Part shown: piece by piece, positions 1-8,675 of the stretch
How positions within the stretch are numbered: position 1 is the first letter of the stretch
Layout of the letters: every line of letters begins with the position of its first letter
Assembly (NCBI RefSeq): GCF_900167075.1
Contig: NZ_FUWH01000002.1
Coordinates: 525,005 to 589,004 of the forward strand
DNA length: 64,000 nucleotides
Reading direction: 5' to 3'
Source: Sediminibacterium ginsengisoli
GTDB lineage: Bacteria; Bacteroidota; Bacteroidia; Chitinophagales; Chitinophagaceae
The notes under the pieces: model-generated
Told to the model about the DNA's origin: nothing
Databases searched by the model: none
What the model saw: the letters and a program-made list of their open reading frames with translations, nothing else
Made by a program: the position numbers and the translations under genes

Positions 1-1
1 G

Positions 2-586
2 CTGATTGTAGAAGATGAACTGATTACCGCAGAAAGTATAAAAGAACTGCTGGAAGAAGAAGATTATGAAGTGACGGGCATTGCCGCAGATGCAGCTACC
101 GCGCTCCGTATCTGTAACCGTAATGAGCTGGTGCCGCAGGTGGTGCTTTGTGATATCAATATCAAAGGCGATCACAATGGCATTGAATTGGCTGCCGATC
201 TTAAAAAGCTCTATAACTGCGAAATCGTGTTCCTGACTGCGCTGAGCGATAGCCGGATACTGCAATCAGCTTTTGCCGCAGATCCCGTGATGTATATCGT
301 AAAACCTTTCACCAATACCCAGTTGCTGGTAGCGGTGCACATGGCATTTCACAGGCTGCTCGCCAGGCAGCAGCTGCCTTCCGGCACGGACTCCTTGCAA
401 CTGACCGATCGTGAAAGAGAAATTGCATTACTGGTAGCGGAAGGGTTTTCATCCAAACAGATCTCACATAAATTGTCCATCAGCATCGAAACGGTTAAAA
501 CGCACAGGCGCCGTATGCTGCAGAAGAACAATATCAACAGCTTCCCCCAACTCGTATACCGGATGAACAATGAAAGGAACCGTTAG
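2..586 (+). CDS. LuxR-family response regulator, 5' end outside window
   Basis: The frame is open from the first bases (LIVEDE, the start of a receiver domain), so the true start lies before the window. The receiver part keeps the acidic pair (ED near the beginning), a likely phospho-acceptor Asp in VVLCDINIKG, and the conserved Lys in YIVKPF. After a short linker comes a LuxR/NarL-type helix-turn-helix beginning LTDREREIALL and running through SIETVKTHRRRM. It is therefore a two-component DNA-binding regulator; its sensor kinase is probably upstream, outside the window. The stop at 586 is 2 bp from the convergent symporter gene. The target is unknown. Confidence 0.9.
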   Translation: MIVEDELITAESIKELLEEEDYEVTGIAADAATALRICNRNELVPQVVLCDINIKGDHNGIELAADLKKLYNCEIVFLTALSDSRILQSAFAADPVMYIVKPFTNTQLLVAVHMAFHRLLARQQLPSGTDSLQLTDREREIALLVAEGFSSKQISHKLSISIETVKTHRRRMLQKNNINSFPQLVYRMNNERNR

Positions 587-588
587 GC

Positions 589-1815
589 TTACAGTTTGTC
601 CGGGTGTATATATTCTTTCTCGCTTTTTGCAATTACAAGTGTTGCCACGCCATTCCCGATAATATTGGTGATAGCTCTTGCTTCGCTCATGAACTTATCT
701 ACTCCCAGCAGGAAGGCCAGTCCTTCAAGTGGTATTTTATGAATAGCGGCAAGCGTAGATGCCAATACGATAAAACCACTTCCCGTTACACCCGCAGCCC
801 CTTTGGATGTGAGCATGAGGATGAGCAGTATCGTTAATAACTCTGCATTGCTGAGATGTACATTGTAAAGCTGGGCCAGGAAGATCACAGCCATGGACAA
901 ATAAATGGACGTGCCATCGAGATTGAAAGAATAGCCGGTAGGGATCACGAGCCCTACAACGGATTTACTGCAGCCCATTTTTTCCAGTTTCCGCATGATG
1001 GATGGCAGCGCCGCTTCCGAAGAAGAAGTACCTAGTACCAGCAGCAGCTCCTCCCGGATAGAACCAAGGAAAGACCAGATACTGAATTTATAATACCGCA
1101 TGATGCTCCCAAGTACCAGGAAAATGAAAAGAAACATGGTCAGGTAAACACAACCCATAAGCTTCGCAAGCGGGATCAGTGTTTTCAATCCAAACTTGCC
1201 AATCGTATAAGCCATTCCTCCGAATGCCCCCAGCGGCGCCAGGTACATCACGTACCGGAGCAGCGTGAATACATAATGAGATGCCCGGCCCATCAGGTGA
1301 ACGGCTTTCAGCCTGTGCCGCGAATAGTTCAGCAGGATACCGGTGACGATCGCTATCACAAGCACCTGCAGTGTAAGATTCGATTGAAAGAAGGTGAGCC
1401 AGTCGAAATGTGTATTGCTTCCCTGGCGTGTATATCTGGATGCATCCTGTATGGGCAGGCCCGACTTGTCTATTTTTCCAGGCTCCATCAGCAAGGCAAC
1501 TGCAATGCCCAGTGCAAGTGCCACAGTGGTCACTACTTCAAAGTAAAATAATGATTTGATGCCGATACGGCCCACTTTGCGCAGATTGCCGATACTGCTG
1601 ATGCCCAGCACGATGGTAAGAAAGATAATGGGGGCAATGAATAGTTTAATGATATCGACAAATGTTTTTCCAACGATCTCCATTTTTACTGCGGTAGCTG
1701 GCGCATAATGCCCCAGCAGAATACCGATAATAATAGCGATCAGTACATAGAATGTAAGATTGGTAAGTATCTTTTTCCTGACAGAAACGGGAGTTGTATG
1801 ATTTGTCTGTTGCAA
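589..1815 (-). CDS. dicarboxylate/amino acid:cation symporter (DAACS/SLC1 family)
   Basis: Multi-pass inner-membrane symporter of the DctA/GltP type, expected to import C4-dicarboxylates or acidic amino acids with H+ or Na+. The core begins KKILTNLTFYVLIAIIIGI. It carries the serine-rich re-entrant loop (LVLGTSSSEAALPS) and the NLDGT motif (YSFNLDGTSIYL) characteristic of the family. The start is uncertain. The upstream ATG at 1884 lies inside the loop of a terminator hairpin for the preceding gene and would add a non-family hydrophobic leader. The TTG at 1815 gives a family-like N-terminus and is preferred here. Dicarboxylate versus glutamate specificity cannot be decided from sequence alone. 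Confidence 0.85.
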   Translation of the reverse strand: MQQTNHTTPVSVRKKILTNLTFYVLIAIIIGILLGHYAPATAVKMEIVGKTFVDIIKLFIAPIIFLTIVLGISSIGNLRKVGRIGIKSLFYFEVVTTVALALGIAVALLMEPGKIDKSGLPIQDASRYTRQGSNTHFDWLTFFQSNLTLQVLVIAIVTGILLNYSRHRLKAVHLMGRASHYVFTLLRYVMYLAPLGAFGGMAYTIGKFGLKTLIPLAKLMGCVYLTMFLFIFLVLGSIMRYYKFSIWSFLGSIREELLLVLGTSSSEAALPSIMRKLEKMGCSKSVVGLVIPTGYSFNLDGTSIYLSMAVIFLAQLYNVHLSNAELLTILLILMLTSKGAAGVTGSGFIVLASTLAAIHKIPLEGLAFLLGVDKFMSEARAITNIIGNGVATLVIAKSEKEYIHPDKL

Positions 1816-1865
1816 TGCCGGGTTCGTTTTAAAAAAGAAGAGTAAGATAAAAAGATTGCACAAAC

Positions 1866-1901
1866 AAAAAAGGCCCGCAACCATAAAAGTTACAGACCTT
1901 T
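1866..1901 (-). terminator. rho-independent terminator of the DUF4097-like gene
   Basis: Read on the minus strand, a 13-bp stem (arms at 1901-1889 and 1881-1869, with several G-U pairs) closes a 7-nt loop and is followed by a run of Ts. It lies just after the stop of the gene ending at 1964. The loop contains an ATG (1884) that is in frame with the symporter. Confidence 0.8.
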
Positions 1902-1963
1902 CAGAAAACGAGGGTCCACGGATGCTGGCAAACCTGCTGCCACTTCCCGTGAACCACCGCTTT

Positions 1964-2902
1964 CTACAGCAGCCGGATATTGCCGGAATTACTTTTGATG
2001 CTGATATGCGAATTGCCGCCCTTGCCAAAGCTTCCCGTGTATTTATGGTTCGGGTTATAACCATAACTGTTGTCCGGTCTCTTTTCTTCCGAAATGGAAA
2101 TATCAGATTTTGTACTTACCCTGGCATTGGTGGTTGCTATGTCGTAAGTGCCTGCAAAAGACCTGTCGAGCACCACATAAAGACTTGTGTAATTGTTTTT
2201 GAGGTCGAGCTTCTTAATGTTGTTGCTCAGCGGCAGATCGATGCTGTTGCAGAAATCGAATCTTGCATCGATCTCACCGGAAAGGGAATTGATATCTACA
2301 CGTGAATAACGGCAGGTGAGCATGGTGTTATTCAGACTTTCAGCTGTCAGTTTTCCGAATTCTACCGTTACCTTGCGGGCATTGGCCAGTTTGCCTGCCT
2401 GCAGACTGCCGTAACGGGAGCAGAGTTCGGCTTCGCCCTTGTAATCTCCGATGGTCATAGGGCCGAAATCATTCTGGGCGCAGATTTTTGCATTTGCCGG
2501 CAGGTATACCTTCCAGTTCACACGCATTTCATAACCGCCTTTATTTTCTTCCCAGCCATTATTCACAGACCTGATATTGGTCTGGAACCGGATGCTGTCC
2601 TTTTTTTCATCCGTGATCTGGATATTTTCAAGCATGCTCTTTGCATATTCTTCTGTTTGGGCACCAACGCTGGCCACGGCTTCTACTTTTACTTCGTTTT
2701 TATCCCAGATCTCAATGTCCATAGCGCCGAAACGGTTGCTCAGGTACACTTTCTCCGAGCCGATGGGATAGGATTTACTATAGTTTTTCTCCAGTTTCAC
2801 CGGCCAGGATCCGTTCGCGGTGGAAGATTGTGCCGCAGCGCAGGTAGCTAAGAATGCCAGTAAAAAGCAGCTGCTGCGTAAAAGCAAAATAATATGTCTC
2901 AT
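1964..2902 (-). CDS. exported DUF4097-like (putative adhesin, beta-helix) protein
   Basis: 312 residues with a clear N-terminal signal peptide (hydrophobic LLLRSSCFLLAFLATCAAAQ, cleavage likely after AAA). The rest consists of short repeated beta-type segments of the kind KVTVEFGKLTAESL and KKLDLKNNYTSLYV, with regular alternation of polar and hydrophobic residues. That is typical of the DUF4097/DUF2807 'head GIN' families that fold as beta-solenoids. There are no enzyme motifs. The function is unknown; it is probably periplasmic or surface-exposed. It has its own terminator downstream, so it is not co-transcribed with the symporter. Confidence 0.7.
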   Translation of the reverse strand: MRHIILLLRSSCFLLAFLATCAAAQSSTANGSWPVKLEKNYSKSYPIGSEKVYLSNRFGAMDIEIWDKNEVKVEAVASVGAQTEEYAKSMLENIQITDEKKDSIRFQTNIRSVNNGWEENKGGYEMRVNWKVYLPANAKICAQNDFGPMTIGDYKGEAELCSRYGSLQAGKLANARKVTVEFGKLTAESLNNTMLTCRYSRVDINSLSGEIDARFDFCNSIDLPLSNNIKKLDLKNNYTSLYVVLDRSFAGTYDIATTNARVSTKSDISISEEKRPDNSYGYNPNHKYTGSFGKGGNSHISIKSNSGNIRLL

Positions 2903-3012
2903 ACAGGTGGTTTTTTCGGGTGATAATAAAAAGAGTGGGTTCCCGTAAAAAGGTTGGAATGCTCATTCAAATAAAATCCTGCAAAAAACGGCAGGCCTTC
3001 GGTCGTAGACGT

Positions 3013-3020
3013 TACTTTTG
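3013..3020 (+). promoter_or_regulatory. Bacteroidota -7 element (TAnnTTTG) before the acyl-CoA dehydrogenase
   Basis: TACTTTTG matches the Bacteroidota TAnnTTTG element, 46 bp before the ATG at 3067. No convincing -33 TTTG is seen at the usual distance. Confidence 0.45.
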
Positions 3021-3066
3021 CGGTCAACAATGCCTAACCGAATAAAAAATCATAAAACACGAACCA

Positions 3067-4251
3067 ATGGCTGCAAGAACTGATCTGTTTCAATCGCCCG
3101 ATTACTACATGGTAGATGAACTGCTGACAGAAGAGCATAAGCTGATCCGGGAATCTGTGCGTAATTACGTAAAGAAGGAAATTTCCCCGATCATTGAAGA
3201 TTATGCGCAGAAAGCGGAGTTCCCTGAGCAGATCGTGCGCCAGATGGGAGAATTGGGCTGTTTCGGTCCTACCGTTCCTGCTGAATATGGTGGCGGCGGA
3301 CTGGATTATATCAGCTATGGACTGATGATGCAGGAGCTGGAAAGAGGCGACAGCGGTGTGCGCAGCACTGCCAGCGTGCAGGGAAGCCTGGTGATGTATC
3401 CGATCTATGCATATGGTAATGAAGAACAAAGGCATAAATACCTGCCAAAACTGGCAAGCGGCGAATGGCTCGGTTGCTTTGGCTTAACCGAACCAGATCA
3501 TGGCAGCAATCCTGCAGGTATGCTTACCAATATCACCGATGCCGGAGACCATGTGATCCTCAACGGAGCAAAAATGTGGATCAGTAATGCGCCTTTTGCA
3601 CAGGTGGCCGTAGTATGGGCAAGAGATGAGCAGGGCGATATCCGCGGACTGATCGTTGAACGCGGAATGGAAGGCTTCTCTACACCAACAACACATGGCA
3701 AGTGGAGCCTCAGGGCCAGCGCAACCGGTGAACTGGTATTCGACAATGTAAAAGTTCCCAAAGAAAATATCCTGCCCAATGTAAAAGGCCTGAAAGGGCC
3801 GCTGGGCTGTCTTACCAAAGCCCGTTACGGTATAGCCTGGGGTGCACTGGGTGCTGCAATGGATTGTTATGATACGGCATTGCGCTACAGTAAGGAGCGT
3901 GTTCAGTTCGACAGGCCGATCGGCGGTTTCCAGCTGCAGCAGAAAAAGCTTGCGGAAATGATCACCGAGATCACCAAGGCACAACTGCTGGTGTGGAGAT
4001 TAGGGGTACTGATGAACGAAGGAAAAGCAACCCCGCAACAGGTGAGTATGGCAAAACGTAACAGCTGTGAGATCGCAGCGAATATTGCCCGCGATGCAAG
4101 ACAGATGCTGGGTGGGATGGGTATTACCGGCGAATACAGCATTATGCGCCATATGATGAACCTCGAGAGCGTGATCACTTACGAAGGAACACATGATGTG
4201 CATCTGCTCATTACAGGAATGGATGTGACCGGTATCAATGCTTTTAAATAA
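3067..4251 (+). CDS. gcdH: glutaryl-CoA dehydrogenase-like acyl-CoA dehydrogenase
   Basis: 394-residue flavoprotein with the three acyl-CoA dehydrogenase domains in order: N-terminal helical, middle beta, C-terminal helical. The flavin/substrate signature reads CFGLTEPDHGSN (residues 137-148). The C-terminal YEGTHDVH (372-379) carries the catalytic base Glu373 in the position used by glutaryl-CoA dehydrogenases. RSTASVQGSLVMYPIYAYG around 99-117 is also the form seen in glutaryl-CoA dehydrogenases rather than butyryl- or isovaleryl-CoA dehydrogenases. The expected reaction is FAD-dependent oxidation and decarboxylation of glutaryl-CoA to crotonyl-CoA in lysine/tryptophan breakdown. No other lysine-degradation gene is adjacent, so the substrate assignment rests on sequence signature only. 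Confidence 0.85.
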   Translation: MAARTDLFQSPDYYMVDELLTEEHKLIRESVRNYVKKEISPIIEDYAQKAEFPEQIVRQMGELGCFGPTVPAEYGGGGLDYISYGLMMQELERGDSGVRSTASVQGSLVMYPIYAYGNEEQRHKYLPKLASGEWLGCFGLTEPDHGSNPAGMLTNITDAGDHVILNGAKMWISNAPFAQVAVVWARDEQGDIRGLIVERGMEGFSTPTTHGKWSLRASATGELVFDNVKVPKENILPNVKGLKGPLGCLTKARYGIAWGALGAAMDCYDTALRYSKERVQFDRPIGGFQLQQKKLAEMITEITKAQLLVWRLGVLMNEGKATPQQVSMAKRNSCEIAANIARDARQMLGGMGITGEYSIMRHMMNLESVITYEGTHDVHLLITGMDVTGINAFK

Positions 4252-4277
4252 AACAGTTGCTATAACAGACCCAGCCA

Positions 4278-4784
4278 ATGAAAATATTTCTGATCGGATT
4301 AATGGGCAGCGGTAAAAGCCATTGGGCTAAAAAGCTGTCGAAGAAACTGAAGACCGGGGGTTATGATCTTGATTTTGTAATCACGTCGCACGAAGAACGA
4401 AGCATCGCAGAGATATTTGCAGAAGAAGGAGAAGCCAATTTCCGCAAAACAGAAAGCAAATTGTTGCGCTGGTTTGCGGAAAAAAAATCTTTTGTGCTGG
4501 CCACAGGTGGCGGTACGCCCTGCTTTAATGATAATATGGACTGGATGAACACCCAGGGTATAACGATCTGGCTTGATGAGCCGGTACAGATACTGGCGCA
4601 ACGCCTGCTGCCCGAAAAAGCACACCGCCCGCTGATCGCCGGATTGCCGGATGAGGCATTGCAGGGGTTTCTCCGGGAAAAACTCGAAGAAAGACGTGCA
4701 TTTTACAGCAAAGCGACTTACCACCTGAAAGAAGGCGATATCAACGACCGTACGTTTGCAAAAATCATCAAAGAACATGCATAA
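4278..4784 (+). CDS. aroK: shikimate kinase
   Basis: 168 residues, normal for the family. It phosphorylates shikimate in the chorismate pathway in the cytoplasm. The P-loop is GLMGSGKS (7-14), the DxD pair for Mg and substrate is Asp30/Asp32, Arg56 lies in NFRKTE, and GGG sits at 77-79. The lid region contains AHRPL. The gene starts 26 bp after the dehydrogenase stop and its 3' end overlaps the next gene by 8 bp, so aroK and the DUF423 gene are probably co-transcribed. Confidence 0.95.
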   Translation: MKIFLIGLMGSGKSHWAKKLSKKLKTGGYDLDFVITSHEERSIAEIFAEEGEANFRKTESKLLRWFAEKKSFVLATGGGTPCFNDNMDWMNTQGITIWLDEPVQILAQRLLPEKAHRPLIAGLPDEALQGFLREKLEERRAFYSKATYHLKEGDINDRTFAKIIKEHA

Positions 4785-5163
4785 AGGATTCCTGTCGGCA
4801 GCAGCTCTCATCGGAGCCATAGCCGTGATACTGGGCGCTTTCGGGGCGCATGCACTGAAAGCCGTACTGGACGAACAGGCGTTGATCACTTATGAAACGG
4901 CAGTCCGTTACCAGTTTTATCATGTATTTGCACTGGCACTTACAGGAATATTATACGGCAACTGGCCTGACCCAAGACTCAAACTCGCGGGCCGGTTCTT
5001 TATAACCGGGATCGTTTTATTCAGCGGTTCACTTTACCTGCTCACCTATGCCCATGCGGCCGGGATCAGCGGTCTGAGGTTCCTGGGGCCGGTAACACCA
5101 CTGGGAGGCGCCTTCCTGATCGCAGGCTGGCTTATGCTGTTTTTGGGCATAAGAAAGAAGTAA
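4777..5163 (+). CDS. DUF423 family small membrane protein (YgdD-like)
   Basis: 128 residues with about four membrane segments. The family signature is GAIAVILGAFGAHALKAVLD near the N-terminus, followed by YQFYHVFAL and GISGLRFLGPVTPLGG. The ATG at 4777 overlaps the aroK stop by 8 bp and gives the expected start MHKGFLSAAALIGA; an upstream in-frame ATG at 4756 would add seven non-family residues. The molecular function of DUF423 proteins is not known. Confidence 0.85.
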   Translation: MHKGFLSAAALIGAIAVILGAFGAHALKAVLDEQALITYETAVRYQFYHVFALALTGILYGNWPDPRLKLAGRFFITGIVLFSGSLYLLTYAHAAGISGLRFLGPVTPLGGAFLIAGWLMLFLGIRKK

Positions 5164-5239
5164 AGTGGAAAACTACCGCCGGTATGGCAAGTTTTTGCAC
5201 ATGGGTGGCCCTGCTTTATGCGCGCTTTGCTGGTTAGCC

Positions 5240-5247
5240 TATATTTG
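5240..5247 (+). promoter_or_regulatory. TAnnTTTG element immediately before ftsK
   Basis: TATATTTG is a perfect TAnnTTTG match and ends only 5 bp before the ftsK ATG at 5253. If it is used, transcription would begin at or next to the start codon, giving a leaderless mRNA. No -33 TTTG is visible at 18-21 bp. Confidence 0.4.
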
Positions 5248-5252
5248 TTAGT

Positions 5253-7838
5253 ATGGCAAACCGCTTAAAAAAGAAAACACCGCCGCCGCCCGATCCGGAG
5301 AAGCTCACTGCCGACAAGGAAACACAGGTAACCGTTACCGAAGTAGTGAAGGATGAGCGTACGGCCAAGATCGCCGGTGCAGTAAGTCTGCTCCTGGCCA
5401 TATTTCTTTTTGTAGCATTTACCTCTTATTTATTTACCTGGCAGGACGACCAGGATAAAGTTCACCAGTTTGGCGTGAAGATCTTCGCAACAGATGATCT
5501 CCGTGTGAACAACCTGCTCGGTGTATTGGGCGCCTATGTAGCGCATAATCTTTTCTATAAGGGCTTTGGTTTCGCTTCTTATCTTTTCTGTTCCTTCTTT
5601 TTTGTACTGGGTGTAAACCTGCTCTTTGCACGCAAGGTATTCAACCTGCTGCGTAACCTGAAATATGTGGTGGTGGGATTGGTAGTGATCAGCATGGCAT
5701 TTGCATTTGTTGCCGGAAAAGGAAATTTTTCCTGGGGGGGCGCTGTAGGAGAATTGCTGAATGAGTGGTTTGTGAAATGGATCGGCAGGGTAGGAACGGG
5801 CGCATTGCTGGCGCTGGCAGTATTCTCTTATGTGATCTGGCGATTCAATCCTGTATTTAAACTGCCTGTATTACCGCGCCGTGCTCCTGCCGCAACACCA
5901 ATAATACCGGAGCCGGAAGAAGACGCAGTAAGAAAGGAATGGAATGATGATGATGATGAGATAACAGAAGAAAAAGAAAATGCTGCAGCAGAGATTCCCA
6001 AACCCAATAAACTGAAAGGAGAATCCAAAGGTGTGGTGGTGATTATGCCGCAGGCCGAACATAACCCGATGAATGAATTTGATGTAGTGGAAAGGGATGA
6101 ACAACCGGAAGAAGAAACAGAACCGGAATCTGAAGAAGAACCTGAGCCGGAAGAAGAGGAAGCTCCTTTCATGGAGATGGAAACAGAAGAAGAGATAACA
6201 GAAGAGGAAGAAGAGCCTGAAGTTGAAGAAGAAGAGGAAGAAGACGATAATGGTCTCGAACTGGAGATCAAGGAAACACCCGAAGAAGAAGCGGAAGAAG
6301 CAGTTGCACCTGCTCCGGCCGGAAAACTGAACACACGTTACGACGCAACGCTCGACCTTAAGAATTACAAATATCCCGGCATCGACCTGCTTGAGATCCA
6401 CGGAAGTGAAAAGATCGTGCATGATCCCGCAGAACTGGAAGCCAACAAAAACCAGATCATTGCAACGCTCAAGAACTATGATATTGCAATCCAGCGTATC
6501 GCAGCCACAGTAGGACCTACGGTTACACTGTACGAGATCGTTCCTGCGCCGGGTGTAAGGATCAGCAGGATCAAGAACCTGGAAGATGATATCGCGTTAA
6601 GTCTTGCAGCTTTGGGTATCCGTATCATTGCACCAATACCTGGTAAAGGAACCATCGGTATCGAAGTGCCGAATGTGCGTAAGACGATCGTGAGCATGCG
6701 CACACTTTTATCCAGCGAAAAATTCCAGACCAATGCCTTTTCATTGCCTATTGCCATAGGTAAGAAGATCGATAACGAGAATTTTATTGTAGACCTGGCC
6801 AGCATGCCGCACCTGCTGATGGCGGGAGCTACAGGCCAGGGTAAATCTGTAGGCCTGAACGCGATCCTCGTTTCCCTGCTGTATAAAAAACATCCTTCAC
6901 AGCTGAAGTTCGTGCTGGTGGATCCCAAGAAAGTAGAACTGAGCCTCTACCGTGTGATCGAAAAACACTTCCTGGCCAAACTGCCCGGGGAAGACGAATC
7001 TATTATTACGGATACCAAGAAAGTCATCAATACACTGAACGCATTGTGTATTGAAATGGACAACAGGTACGATCTTCTGAAGGAAGCCGGTTGCCGCAAT
7101 ATAAAAGAGTATAACGAGAAATTTACAGCCCGGCGCCTCAACCCCGAAAAGGGGCACCAGTACCTGCCGTTCATCGTACTCGTGGTGGATGAATTTGCGG
7201 ATCTGATCATGACCGCCGGCAAAGAAGTGGAAATGCCGATCGCACGTCTTGCACAACTGGCGCGGGCCGTGGGAATACACCTGATCATCGCTACACAGCG
7301 TCCGTCCGTTAATATTATCACCGGTACCATCAAAGCCAACTTCCCTGCAAGGATCGCCTTCAAAGTGTCCAGCAAAATAGACAGCCGTACCATTCTCGAT
7401 GCCGGCGGCGCTGAACAGCTGATCGGTAAGGGGGATATGCTTGTAAGTTATAATGGTGAGATCACGAGGCTCCAATGCGCATTTGTAGACACGCCTGAAG
7501 TGGAGCATGTCTGCGAATTCATCGGCGACCAGCGCGGTTATCCCCAGGCATTCCTGCTGCCGGAGTATGTAGATGAAAAAGAACTCGAGGGCAAGGATTT
7601 TGATGCGGGCGACCGTGATCCGCTCTTTGAAGATGCCGCCAGACTCATTGTACAAAGTCAGATGGGCTCTACTTCCCTCATACAGCGAAGGATGAAACTG
7701 GGTTATAACCGGGCAGGCAGGCTGATGGATCAACTGGAAGCCGCGGGCATCGTTGGCCCCAACCAGGGCAGCAAAGCCAGGGAAGTATTGTTCAAAACCG
7801 ACATGGAATTGCAGGACTTCCTCGATTCGCTCGTATAG
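5253..7838 (+). CDS. ftsK: DNA translocase FtsK/SpoIIIE
   Basis: 861-residue septal DNA pump for chromosome segregation and dimer resolution. The N-terminus carries four membrane segments (about 40-62, 85-125, 135-155, 178-198). A strongly acidic, Glu-rich, low-complexity linker follows (about 218-352). The motor domain has Walker A GATGQGKS (525-532) and Walker B FIVLVVDEFADLI near 640-650. The winged-helix gamma domain is at the C-terminus (RRMKLGYNRAGRLMDQLEAAGI). The length is normal for Bacteroidota FtsK. The next in-frame Met is far downstream, so the start at 5253 is secure despite the very short leader. Confidence 0.95.
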   Translation: MANRLKKKTPPPPDPEKLTADKETQVTVTEVVKDERTAKIAGAVSLLLAIFLFVAFTSYLFTWQDDQDKVHQFGVKIFATDDLRVNNLLGVLGAYVAHNLFYKGFGFASYLFCSFFFVLGVNLLFARKVFNLLRNLKYVVVGLVVISMAFAFVAGKGNFSWGGAVGELLNEWFVKWIGRVGTGALLALAVFSYVIWRFNPVFKLPVLPRRAPAATPIIPEPEEDAVRKEWNDDDDEITEEKENAAAEIPKPNKLKGESKGVVVIMPQAEHNPMNEFDVVERDEQPEEETEPESEEEPEPEEEEAPFMEMETEEEITEEEEEPEVEEEEEEDDNGLELEIKETPEEEAEEAVAPAPAGKLNTRYDATLDLKNYKYPGIDLLEIHGSEKIVHDPAELEANKNQIIATLKNYDIAIQRIAATVGPTVTLYEIVPAPGVRISRIKNLEDDIALSLAALGIRIIAPIPGKGTIGIEVPNVRKTIVSMRTLLSSEKFQTNAFSLPIAIGKKIDNENFIVDLASMPHLLMAGATGQGKSVGLNAILVSLLYKKHPSQLKFVLVDPKKVELSLYRVIEKHFLAKLPGEDESIITDTKKVINTLNALCIEMDNRYDLLKEAGCRNIKEYNEKFTARRLNPEKGHQYLPFIVLVVDEFADLIMTAGKEVEMPIARLAQLARAVGIHLIIATQRPSVNIITGTIKANFPARIAFKVSSKIDSRTILDAGGAEQLIGKGDMLVSYNGEITRLQCAFVDTPEVEHVCEFIGDQRGYPQAFLLPEYVDEKELEGKDFDAGDRDPLFEDAARLIVQSQMGSTSLIQRRMKLGYNRAGRLMDQLEAAGIVGPNQGSKAREVLFKTDMELQDFLDSLV

Positions 7839-7935
7839 CCGGGTACAATAATTGCATTCACCGACATAAAAGCCCGGAAAGCCGATCCTTAATAAACTAT
7901 TTTAAGTGCCGGTAGTCATACAGGATAGTAACGCC

Positions 7936-7943
7936 TATCTTTG
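7936..7943 (+). promoter_or_regulatory. TAnnTTTG element of lolA
   Basis: TATCTTTG matches the Bacteroidota -7 element perfectly and lies 22 bp before the lolA ATG at 7966, implying a short leader. No clear -33 TTTG is seen. Confidence 0.5.
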
Positions 7944-7965
7944 CGCGAATTTTATAAAGACACAC

Positions 7966-8598
7966 ATGAAGAAACTGTATACTATTTTTTTGTTAATGTT
8001 TGCATTGGCTCTGAACTCCGTTTCTGCACAGAATGACCCGAATGCGAAAAAAGTGCTGGATGAGGTAAGCGCTAAAGTAAAAAGCTTCAAGGGCATCAGT
8101 ACGGGTTTTTCCATCAAGCAGCTTACCAGCAAAGGAAAAGATAACGGAACCAAATCAGGAACCATTTCTATCAAAGGCCAGCGTTATGTGCTGAAGCAGG
8201 GGAAAATGGAAGTTGTATCAGACGGTTCCAAAATATATAATTTCGATGGCAGCAAAACCATCACCGTTTCCGCAGCTGACGAACCGGGACAGTCGCTTAC
8301 TCCCCAGAAGATCATGTCCGGCGCATATGACAAGGATTTCAGCTACAAACTGATCTCTTCAAAAGGCGGTTTTCATGAAATAGAACTGAGGCCGCTCGAT
8401 AACCGCAAGAACTTCCAGAAAGTGAACATATTTGTTGATAAATCAAAATCACTGATCACCAAAGCCGTGATCCTCGATAAGAGCAACAATACACTCGTGG
8501 TTACTTTCAGCAACCTGAAAACAAATGCAGATCTGCCCGACAGTTACTTTGTGTTCAACCGCAGCAAGTATCCGAAAGATGTGGAAATACTGGATTAA
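7966..8598 (+). CDS. lolA: outer membrane lipoprotein carrier protein LolA
   Basis: 210 residues from the ATG at 7966, which gives a standard signal peptide (MKKLYTIFLLMFALALNSVSAQ). An earlier in-frame start at 7906 would put 20 residues containing the promoter element in front of it. The mature part has the LolA-type half-barrel pattern: KVLDEVSAKVKSFKG at the start, then GTISIKGQRYVLKQGKMEVVSDG, and YFVFNRSKYPKDVEILD at the end. It should shuttle lipoproteins through the periplasm to the outer membrane, which fits the many lipoproteins in this window. It is followed by its own terminator. Confidence 0.85.
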   Translation: MKKLYTIFLLMFALALNSVSAQNDPNAKKVLDEVSAKVKSFKGISTGFSIKQLTSKGKDNGTKSGTISIKGQRYVLKQGKMEVVSDGSKIYNFDGSKTITVSAADEPGQSLTPQKIMSGAYDKDFSYKLISSKGGFHEIELRPLDNRKNFQKVNIFVDKSKSLITKAVILDKSNNTLVVTFSNLKTNADLPDSYFVFNRSKYPKDVEILD

Positions 8599-8634
8599 GA
8601 TTAAAACTTTGTGAAGACCTTAGGTCTGAAGGAT

Positions 8635-8670
8635 AAAGTCCCGGTAAAACAACCGGGACTTTGTATTTTC
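8635..8670 (+). terminator. rho-independent terminator after lolA
   Basis: A perfect 11-bp stem (8635-8645 with 8652-8662) closes a 6-nt loop and is followed by a T-rich tract. It ends only 6 bp before the next start codon at 8676. Confidence 0.85.
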
Positions 8671-8675
8671 AGTGC

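Noticed and set aside
5828..6422. Two long minus-strand frames (168 and 183 codons), Ser-rich and Phe-rich
   Set aside because: They arise opposite the repetitive Glu codons of the FtsK acidic linker; the low-complexity translation is an artefact.
6897..7733. 278-codon minus-strand frame
   Set aside because: Antisense to the FtsK motor domain.
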